From: Deroplatys truncata
Lineage: Eukaryota > Arthropoda > Insecta > Mantodea > Mantidae
NCBI GenBank assembly: GCA_030765065.1
Contig: CM060978.1
Location: 220,987,498 to 221,051,497, forward strand
Length of the DNA: 64,000 nucleotides
Reading direction: 5' to 3'
Made by a program: the position numbers and the translations under genes. Positions 56,368-64,000 of the stretch are shown one piece after another. Position 1 is the first letter of the stretch; each line of letters opens with the position of its first letter. The notes under the pieces were generated by a model. That model was not told the origin of the DNA and did no database searches. It saw nothing but the letters and a program-made list of their open reading frames with translations.

Positions 56368-56443
56368 GAATAGGTTACGTGATGGGCATGTCTAGAATTA
56401 GCGTTCTAACATTGACATGAAACAGTTTTCCACTAAGTTCACG

Positions 56444-57629
56444 TCTAAAGTCGCTTTCAAGTCTAGCCCTCCTATTCCCTATCTCTCCTGTATATAAGTC
56501 CATATTCCTACTGCTACACTACCTGTCTAGCCTAACACCTCTTCTCCTGTTCCTATACCTCTCATATAAACCATACTCTATTCCTCTAGCTCTGTCTAGC
56601 CTAACGCCTCTCTCGTTTACCCATGACTCTCACATAAACCATACTCTGCTCCTCGACCTCTGTCTAGTCTAACTCCTCTCCTCGTTTTCCTATACCACTC
56701 ATATAAACCATACATTACTCAGCATCTGTCTAGCCTAACACCTCCCCTCGTTTTCCTATACCTCCCATATAAACGTATACTCTAATCCTCAAACCATGTC
56801 TAGACTAGCACCTCCCCTCGTATTCCCTATCTTTCTCATATAAAGCGCACTCCCCCTCCTACCACTGTCTAGCCTAGCATCGACCCTCGTATTCCCTATC
56901 TCTCGCATATAAACGCCTACTCCATCATTAAAAACTCCTATACTAGCACCTCTCCTCGGTTCGCTAATCGCTCATATTCTACCCTTCAAGTCCTGTTTAG
57001 TATAGCATCTTTCCTTGTATTCCCTATCTCTCTCGTATAAAGCATATCCCTCCCTCCTTTAGCATCTGACTAGCCTAGCATCAGCCCTGGTATTCCCTAT
57101 CTCTCCTGTATATAAGTCCATATTCCTACTGCAACACTACCTGTCTAGCCTAACACCTCTTCTCCTGTTCCTATACCTCTCATATAAACCATACTCTACT
57201 CCTCGACTTCTGTCTAGCCTAACACCTTTCCTCGTTTTCCTATATCTCTCACATAAACCATACTCTGCTCCTCGACCTCTGTCTAGTCTAACTCCTCTCC
57301 TCGTTTTCCTATAGCACTCATATAAACCATGCACTACGTTTCAAGCCTCTGTCTAGTCTAACACCTCCCCTCGTTTTCCTATACCTCTCATATAAACTAT
57401 ACTCTACTCAGCCTCTGTCTAGCCTAGCACCTCCCCTCGTATTCCCTATCTTTCTCATATAAAGCGCACTCCCCCTCCTACCACTGTCTAGCCTAGCGTC
57501 AGTCCTCGTATTCCCTATCTCGCCCATATAAACGCATTTTCCTCCTTGAACCGTCGCATCTAGCCTCGTTTTCCCTATCCTTTCCCATATAAACGCAAAA
57601 AACTGCGCTCGATCTCTCCTATATATCCT
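56444..57629 (-). repeat. 66-bp tandem repeat array, right end of the palindrome
   Basis: Mirror of 40575-41760: about 17 units with the core CCTCCCCTCGTTTTCCTATA and CTGTCTAGCCTAACACC. The innermost repeated frame (57137-57334, -) is the mirror of 40870-41067. Confidence 0.9.
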
Positions 57630-57632
57630 ACT

Positions 57633-57681
57633 CCCATGCGACTGTGTTATGCAATTAATGTAATACTAAGTACTTAATAAA

Positions 57682-57758
<77 letters not shown>

Positions 57759-57760
57759 GT
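57633..57760 (+). mobile_element. LINE copy 3, 3' end and (ACT)n tail (right of the Polinton insertion)
   Basis: After the repeated CCCATG, the sequence GCGACTGTGTTATGCAATTA onward continues the LINE 3' UTR exactly as in copy 1 (25542-25585). It ends AATAAATACT and runs into about 25 ACT units (57682-57757). The target duplication TAAATAGCA follows at 57761-57769. Confidence 0.9.
57682..57757. repeat. (ACT)n microsatellite
   Basis: About 25 perfect trinucleotide units form the tail of LINE copy 3. The tail of copy 1 has only a few degenerate units, so this tract expanded during or after insertion. Confidence 0.95.
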
Positions 57761-57769
57761 TAAATAGCA

Positions 57770-58780
57770 ATTTCTAAGTCGCAGGTTAAATTCCTAAAAG
57801 CTATTGGTGACTTGCGTGCATATCAAACGTTGCTCAAAAATCAAGCTGCCATTTTCATTTCTTAGTAAATGATTAAAGGAACTATAGATAATGTATTTCT
57901 TTTCTTTATATCCTTTAAGTCGAGTATACTTCTGTAAAAAGCAACGTGGTGAGGCTTTATACCCTTTATCTAAATTTTAGGGTCATAAATATTATATATT
58001 ACGTTTATAACTTATTCACCATTTATACTTCTCACTTCGTATGGGATAAACGTGTTCATCATGGTGGTGGCAGCTGTCTAAAAAAATGTTTCCCACTTTG
58101 GGTACTTAAACATTGGCAGTTTCTGTTGCTGTGCCAAAGTTCAGTTAAACAGCAACAGCAGTGCCCCATTGCGCTATGTAAATAAACTTTGCCGATCGTC
58201 ATGAATTTGTAGACCCTTGTTTGTTTACACACGTCACCCAGGAACAAATCTTCTCTCATTTGTTTCACAACTTTATCTACGTGGAAAAGCAATCTACAAC
58301 AAAATTAAGTTTTTATTTTAAAATTATTATACGCCCGCATGCAACAGAAGAAGAAATATTCGATGATGTGTGTATATTGGTAGAGAATTTTCCGGCGGAA
58401 GAAAGTTAAAAACAAAACCAGCCATTATACGCAGCCTTACCTTTTAGATTTTTCATAAAGGTCTTAACGTTCAATTAATGTAGATAAGCTTTTCTTTGAG
58501 AAAATTAAGGGAATATTCGGACATGTTTAAAGAAAGCAAATATGCAAGCATCTTTGACCACGAAAAATGTTGATCACAACTTAGAGGCACCGAACCTCCA
58601 ACAATAAATACTGAACATTCAGCAACCGAACCCTGCAGACTTAAGGAATACAGCATGTGAAGCTGTAATCCCTATGAATTAGAAAACTTTTTCTGAAGAA
58701 CATAAAAAACTAATTTTCTTAAATTATTGGTAAATTTTCGGTTTTAATATTCATAAATACGCGCTTTGTTATTTTCTTAC
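57770..58780. other. Intronic sequence, no feature seen
   Basis: This lies just downstream of the 70-base exon (first recognised exon). Several short open frames without domains. Confidence 0.45.
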
Positions 58781-58850
58781 CTGATCTTGAGTTTAGTTGT
58801 TCCTCCTCACTGGGCTCTTCCTGAAATATGATATCCTGGCTAGATCCCAC
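58781..58850 (-). CDS. Defensin-like gene, first recognised exon (acidic spacer)
   Basis: The acceptor CCTGCTTTCTTCTGCAG precedes 58850 and the donor GTAAG follows 58781. The exon is 70 bases. Only one frame is open; it enters in phase 0 and leaves in phase 1, matching exon 2. It encodes 23 residues, strongly acidic in the middle (QEEPSEEEQ) and ending NSRS. An acidic stretch between signal peptide and mature domain is typical of defensin precursors, so this may be a propeptide. It contains no Cys. The preceding exon was not found in 58851-64000 by eye. Confidence 0.72.
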
Positions 58851-59224
58851 CTGCAGAAGAAAGCAGGATACACGTATTTAAAGTGTTAGTTGTTATTCTT
58901 TGCAAAATTACAGAATAAGTTCCAGCGTCATAGTCAAGGGTGGGATAATTCCTTAAAAAACGTAATAGAAAGCAGAAGTTCTATAATTAAATATCTGCCT
59001 AAAATAAATAAAACAGTAAAAATAGAAAGGAAGGGCGAGTTGCAGTTACAAAGCCAAAATACCTTCAGATATGGTAGGTAGGTTTGCAAAGCTATCATTT
59101 GGCTTATCATGTTTTGGATTTTCATTCACTCTCTGCCTACAATTAATTGATGTTTAGATGTCTAAGGTAGAGGAAGTACTGCGTTCCACACAAATATTAC
59201 ATATGGAGATTGGTGGCAGTAATC

Positions 59225-59938
59225 TGTATCACAATAATGTAAATGCCAGAGTGATTGTAGTGTAAATAAGCATTATTGTATGACATTGATTTGAGATGTT
59301 CGTTAATTATAAGCATTGTTAGGAAATAAGTTTACACGGCCTCACTGAAACTGACAATAAGAGCGGGCAACAATGAGCGAAGGGGTGAGTTGTTTATCAA
59401 TTAGATGAGACAAGCAAATGACGTCACATTGGCGCGCTTTTCTTAGAAATGGCGGGAATTTCTTTCCTAGAGCATATGTTTTCGTAATTTTTGATTGGAT
59501 ATAAAAGTAGACGCTAATGTTGGCGCGTTTTATTAACCAATAGCAGCTCGGTTATAATCTTTAGGCATATTAGGATGTGGGAGTATAAAAAGCTAAAGCC
59601 AGAGGCAAGTATTGCCCAGTTCAACAGAATCATCCACGCATTACACGTCGCTGAGTCCAACAGAACCATTCAGAAGTTAAACGTCGCTTAGTTCATCAGA
59701 ATCGTTCGCGGGTTATACGTCGCGCAATTTTACAAAATCTCTCGCGTTGTAAAGTTCGTTATAAATGTGAAACACGCGAATTAATAATGTGCAGCAAATA
59801 AGTGATTATAGTGATATTAGAAAATATAACAGTTTCAGTCTGGCGTGTATCAAAAGTCAATATGTGAAATTGAATAATGTGTGACGACAATAAAAGTGTA
59901 AAAACAAATTCTTTTATCAGTGTTATCTTTCAGTAACA
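59225..59938 (+). mobile_element. Probable solo LTR
   Basis: The segment starts TGTATCACAATAATG and ends TTTCAGTAACA (TG...CA), flanked by AATC on both sides (59221-59224, 59939-59942). Inside are a TATA box (GTATAAAAAG near 59582), imperfect internal repeats with ACGTCGC steps (59645-59725), and AATAAA near 59889. Those are LTR promoter and poly(A) signals in the right order. No internal gag-pol region is present, so recombination between two LTRs is inferred. Confidence 0.6.
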
Positions 59939-59942
59939 AATC

Positions 59943-60570
59943 CTTTCCGTTTACACACCCTGTTCAAGAGATGTGTTCGACCGAGAAACAATAGGAGGAC
60001 AATGAACCCAACATTCAAAGTAGTAAAACAATAACAGGCGCCCAGAAATAAGATAACACGAAGTGACCGTGACGAATTGGCTCTCATATGTGGGGGAGAT
60101 AAACATGAAGCATCTTCCAACTAGCTAACAAATAATCCACTTCAGATTACATACGCACAAAAAGAGCATTTTGTGAATAGCATATCCTAAAAACGAAGAG
60201 TGCAATAAATACCAATCGTCATATTTAAATCCTGGTGAAACGTTGGTTATTATTTGATTTTAATTTATAAACTTATGTTTGTTGGAGAATGAGCTTTTGC
60301 TTATTGTATGTTCCTGTTGTGAAATGATGCTTGGCGTCGGCATTTTAGACGTCGTAGTCTTGAATCGTTCTCCTTACCTAGTCGGCAGGGCTTGTTCTTG
60401 TTGCTGCAATACCTTTTTAAACTCACATTACTTCTATGGAAGTTGTTACTCGAAAATAGAATAGTGCCCTGTATTTGTTGTGCTTCAGCATATTATCAGT
60501 TATCAAATCTCTGATTTACACTAGTTTCATTACTTGGATGAATCTGGTCAGCATTTTACTTAATTTTTTT
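59943..60570. other. No feature seen
   Basis: A 65-codon minus-strand frame (59923-60120) has a hydrophobic run (FIVLLLFLG) but overlaps the LTR end and lacks a donor site in a usable place. I did not accept it as the missing signal-peptide exon. Confidence 0.4.
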
Positions 60571-61420
60571 TTACTTTCTCTACTACGTATAGTAAGTAGG
60601 GAAGTATTGTATTCCACCCAAAAATTCCATACCGAGATTTCACCGGATATACATGTTGTGGGCCCCCTGAATAAAAAAAAAGCATTTTTGGAAACATGTC
60701 CGTGTGTGTGTCTGTGTGTCCGTGAACAGCATAACTCAGAAACACAGAGTCGGATAAACACCAAACACCAAACTTTAGGTTAAGTATCTTCCAGAGATGC
60801 GACATGAAGGTTTTCAAGAAAATCCCCCAACCCGAGATAACCCTTTTCATAGAACTTTTTCGAAAATTTTAACTTTCTCGAAAATGGCTCCAAGGATTTT
60901 GATTAAAATATCATATATTTAAGATACTTTCATTACAAATAAATTGTATACCTTGAATTTTCTGAATGTCTTCAAAAGTATTCATCATTTTGAACAACCT
61001 TTGCATAACTGGTAAACCATAAGAGATTGACAAAAGTTTACTACACACAAAATGTAGATCGCGTTAAAATACCAATTTTCGTCATATATATTTTTTTTGT
61101 TGACTGAACCATTTTCGAGATATTGCTTGTTATTCTCTTAAATTTTCCAATACATATCCATTTTTCTCAAATGGGAATTCGTTATTCATTTTTTGTTTGT
61201 CCTGGTAGTGCAGAGAGAATGGAATACTCCACATAGCTACCAGCTCTTAAAATATTTGACTATCGCTTAAAGCCTACCAATTCCTCTTGCACCTACAAGA
61301 AAATTAGCAATAAGATTAACATCTCGATATCTCGATTAACATGAAGAATATGGAGAATAAGCGTTTGTAAAATTAGTTTGCACAAAAGTAGAGAAAGTCA
61401 TGTGAGTGTCACACACCAGA
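60571..61420 (-). repeat. Interspersed repeat (ACTTTCTCTAC family), full copy
   Basis: Bounded by ACTTTCTCTACTACGTATAG and AGTAGAGAAAGTCATGTGAG. The CA-type tract lies at 60700-60722. The frames at 60475-60850 on both strands only traverse the repeat. Confidence 0.8.
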
Positions 61421-62329
61421 TTTTTTCTTTTATTTTATGGTCACAGAATTCATTTTTTTTTGCAGCCGCAGTATTACAGTACTAAAATAAATTAGATATA
61501 TAAAATAACAGTCTTCGGTTTTTTAGATGTTGTGTTGTGTAAGCCAAAGTCTATGACATATTTTAACCCGCAACTTGAGCTTTGCTAATCCACAAATAAT
61601 TTGATATGACTATTCCATTTCTACGCCGCACTTTTCATATTGACCAATGACTTAAGCACTGCGTCGGGTATCAACCAATTATGGTTGTTTGTCTTATAAT
61701 ACGCTTACAAGGATGTTATATTATCAAATAAAACGTTAACTAGTTACTGAACCGTAATGTATCGGATAGTATCAGTATGCAGTGATTGATAGGCTCCATT
61801 ATTCAACTGTGTTTTAAATCAATGCACATTCAAATAGTATCTACTTCAAAATAAATTATGTTCCTGAAAAAATATGTTTTATTGTTTTCTAATTTTACGT
61901 TATTTAGAGGTTAACTATTCTCTCATTCCCACTATTGGTAGCATTAATTAGTATTCCGTAACACACTCGATTGTTCATTTATTTAGTAGATATGCCGTGA
62001 TCTGACAGCTGGAACAATGACGATTTGATTTTAAACGACACAAGTACGAAAGTAATTATTATTTATATCAAGGAATATTCTTAATAAATAAAACTTGATG
62101 CTACGAGTTTCATCAGATAAATTCGTAACCTCTCGTCAGATTCCCCATGAAAAATAAAATCTATGCAATAAAATAGGGTAATAAATGATGAAATATAATT
62201 ATTACACAAATATACACAATTTCGGGGTCATTTCAAAAACATATAGTGCGTGGGAAAGTATAGTAAACAAAATAAAAATTTGGATTTCACTATAATAAGC
62301 TGAATTAACGAAAATAGTCAAAAAGAAAA
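61421..62329. other. No feature seen
   Basis: AT-rich, unique-looking sequence with no supported gene. Confidence 0.5.
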
Positions 62330-63455
62330 TCTGATGTGTGACACTCACATGACTTTCTCTACTCTTGTAAAAACTATTTTTACAAATGCTTTTCTCCATA
62401 AGCTTCATGTTAATCGAGATGTTAATCTTATTGCTAATTTTATATATGTGCAAGGGAAATAGGTAGGCTTTAAGCGATAGTCAAATATTTTAAGAGCTGG
62501 TTGCTATGTGGATTATTCCATTCTCTTTGCATTACCAGGACAAAAAAAATGAATAACGAATTAGCATTTGAGAAAAAGTATAAGTATTGGAAAATTTAAG
62601 GAAATAACAAGCAATATCTCGAAATGGTTCACTCAGCAAAAAAAATATATGACATAAATTGTGTATTTTAACGTGAACAACATTTTTTGTGTAGTAAAAT
62701 TTTGTCTATCTCTTATGGTTTACCTGTTATGCAAAAGTCCTTCACAATGAAGAATACTTTTGGAGACATTCATAAAAATTGGAGATATACATTTTATTTG
62801 TCATAACTTGGTATTTAGGTTCAGTATCTTCCAAGGATGCGACACGAAGGTTTTCAAGAAAATCCCCCCCCAATCCATCCCTCTTTACATGGAAGAGTTT
62901 TCGAAAATGTTAATTTTCTCAAAAATGGTTCTAACGATTTTGATTAAAAAATAATATATGTTTAGGATATTTTATGACAAATAAAATGTATATCTTGAAT
63001 TTCCTGGGAATGTCTCCAAAAGTATTCTTTATTGTGAACGACTTTTGCATAACTGGTAAACCATAAGAGATAGACAAAATGTTACTACACAAAAAATGTA
63101 GATCGCGTTAAAATACACAATTTATGTCATATACATTTTTTCTGTTGAGTGAACCGTTTTCGAGATATTACTTGTTATTCCCTTAAATTTTCCAATGCTT
63201 ACACTTTTTCTAAAATGGGAATTCGTTATACATTTTTTTGTCCTGGTAATGCATAGAGAATGGAATACTCCACATAGCAACCAGCTCTTAAAATATTTGA
63301 CTATCGCTTAAAGCCCACCAATTCCCCTTGCATCTACAAGAAAATTAGGAATAAGATTAACATCTCGATATCTCGATTAACATAATAAGCTTTTGTAAAA
63401 ATAGTTTGTACAATAGTAGAGAAAGTCATATGAGTGTAACGCATCAGATTTTTTC
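62330..63455. repeat. Two half-copies of the ACTTTCTCTAC repeat in inverted orientation
   Basis: From 62330 (CTGATGTGTGACACTCACATG) to about 62805 the plus strand follows the left half of the repeat. At TTTGTCAT (62800-62805) it switches to a minus-oriented copy (AACTTGGTATTTAGGTTCAG) that ends with GAGAAAGTCATATGAGTGTA near 63438. Both outer ends are therefore the same terminus, making a fold-back of over 450 bp per arm. Confidence 0.75.
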
Positions 63456-64000
63456 TGTCTACTTCAGGTTAATCTGGATAAACGTTTGCAGAAATGGTTT
63501 TATTGTGCATTTCATTACAGAGTCGAGTGCACCTAACTCCCTATCGTTTGATTTCCTATAGTGCTTCTCTTTATTTAATATTGTCGGAAACCGCCTATCA
63601 TCTGTGTTCTACATCAGTCCTGTGTGCGCCAATCTCTTTTTGCTTTGAAGTCATACCCGCTATACACACGTATTAGCCTATGAACAACGGTCAGGCCCAG
63701 GTGAATGGCAAAAGGTGAGGAGTATGGAATCAGTTCACTTCAGTAGCTGGAAGGTATATTTCGCAACGATGGTCTACACCAGCTCCTAGATGGTCCGTCT
63801 CGTATTGGTTTGATGTCATATGTCTGACACTCAACTTTAACTTATGAACATAGCTCGGTTTCACACTCAGGAGCGAAAGAAAAGGTAGGGGGTAATAAAA
63901 ACAGTAAATGGAGTGCTAGAAACATGTAAGGGATTGAAGACTTGGCGTGATAGAGGCGGATTAGTATTTCCTTACCAACATAAATCGTGCATTATATGTT
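63456..64000. other. No feature seen
   Basis: The window ends in sequence without a supported gene. A 60-codon plus-strand frame (63494-63676) has no domain. Confidence 0.45.

Larger units (their letters stand above)
40572..57632. mobile_element. Palindromic Polinton/Maverick-like element encoding only DNA polymerase B
   Basis: The 17,061-bp element is one palindrome: for any position x the partner is 98204-x, checked at both polymerase genes, the tandem repeats and the termini. The ends read AGTAGGATATATAGGAGAG and its reverse complement, so it starts AG and ends CT. CCCATG is duplicated on both flanks (40566-40571, 57633-57638); the uninterrupted target can be read in LINE copy 1 at 25536-25541. 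AG/CT ends and a 6-bp duplication are the Polinton marks. Each arm of about 8.5 kb carries one outward-facing PolB gene and repeats. No integrase, FtsK-like ATPase, protease or capsid gene is visible, so integration must have used enzymes in trans. I noticed only five base differences between arms. It lies in the first recognised intron of the host gene. Confidence 0.88.
5294..58850 (-). other. Host gene span: multi-domain defensin-like (CS-alpha-beta) protein
   Basis: Five exons on the minus strand assemble into one open frame: 58850-58781, 39480-39316, 36487-36338, 14633-14280 and 5585-5413. Every junction has AG acceptor and GT donor bases. The four introns between these exons are all phase 1, and the lengths of the three internal exons are divisible by three. 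The joined coding length is 912 bases, and no stop occurs before the final TAA. The 70-base exon is open in one frame only, which needs a phase-0 intron before it, so at least one further exon with the start codon and presumably a signal peptide lies upstream; I could not find it. The product is probably secreted, with four cysteine-rich domains. The largest introns hold the palindromic Polinton (19.3-kb intron) and LINE copy 2 (21.7-kb intron). The exon chain is seen directly; an antimicrobial or other defensin-like role is inferred from the cysteine pattern. Confidence 0.85.

Noticed and set aside
40572-57632. Palindrome as a sequencing hairpin artefact
   Set aside because: A missed-adapter artefact would also mirror the flanks. 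Here the flanks differ and together restore a LINE 3' UTR with a 6-bp duplication. Long-read confirmation is still worthwhile.
59923-60120. Hydrophobic 65-codon minus-strand frame as the missing signal-peptide exon of the defensin-like gene
   Set aside because: The hydrophobic run sits mid-frame, overlaps the end of a probable LTR, and has no donor site giving the phase-0 junction required by the next exon.

Overview
This window is nuclear DNA from an animal, very probably an insect. It is AT-rich, has no dense gene array, contains spliced exons with GT/AG introns, and is crowded with insect-type transposons (mariner/Tc1, hAT, piggyBac-like, non-LTR retrotransposons, Polinton). The one host gene I can support has termicin/defensin-like domains, which makes a cockroach or termite a reasonable guess. 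That guess is inference, not proof.

Host gene. Five exons on the minus strand (58850-58781, 39480-39316, 36487-36338, 14633-14280, 5585-5413) join in one open frame through clean splice sites. Introns between them are all phase 1. The last exon ends in TAA, with a poly(A) signal about 115 bases beyond. Exons 2 to 5 each encode one cysteine-rich domain with the arthropod-defensin spacing (C..C-x3-C-x8/9-C..C-x-C). The product is therefore a secreted-looking protein with four defensin-like domains, one per exon, plus a Pro/Ser/Glu-rich linker. The first exon (start codon, signal peptide) was not found and probably lies beyond 58850 or outside the window. The introns total over 50 kb and are swollen by transposons.

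Palindromic mobile element. Positions 40572-57632 form a 17-kb, almost perfect palindrome centred at 49102. It starts with AG, ends with CT and is flanked by the 6-bp duplication CCCATG, the marks of a Polinton/Maverick. Instead of the usual integrase, ATPase, protease and capsid genes, each arm carries only one gene, a family-B DNA polymerase of the protein-primed type (1182 codons). The two copies point outward from the centre. From the centre outward each arm has an array of tRNA T-arm/B-box-like motifs about 140 bp apart, a TATA promoter, the polymerase, and three nested classes of tandem repeat. Both arms carry the same in-frame TGA inside an upstream zinc finger. The element landed in a 5'-inverted (twin-primed) non-LTR retrotransposon that itself keeps a 9-bp target duplication (TAAATAGCA).

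Other regions. 1-747 is CT/CA simple sequence. 748-4512, 10461-11275, 12524-14040, 37740-38528, 60571-61420 and 62330-63455 hold copies, several nested or head-to-head, of an interspersed non-coding repeat with ACTTTCTCTAC ends. 6211-7542 is a full-length mariner/Tc1-type element with 68-bp inverted repeats. 15849-17059 is a decayed Tc1-like element. 21548-25605 (+) and 30917-34930 (-) are two copies of one APE-type LINE. 26341-27358 is a deleted hAT element with target duplication. 28399-29300 is a MITE-like element. 29640-30510 is a probable piggyBac relic. 59225-59938 is a probable solo LTR.

None of the transposons appears to serve the host gene. The window is best read as one long defensin-like gene invaded many times, with the palindromic polymerase element as the most unusual passenger.
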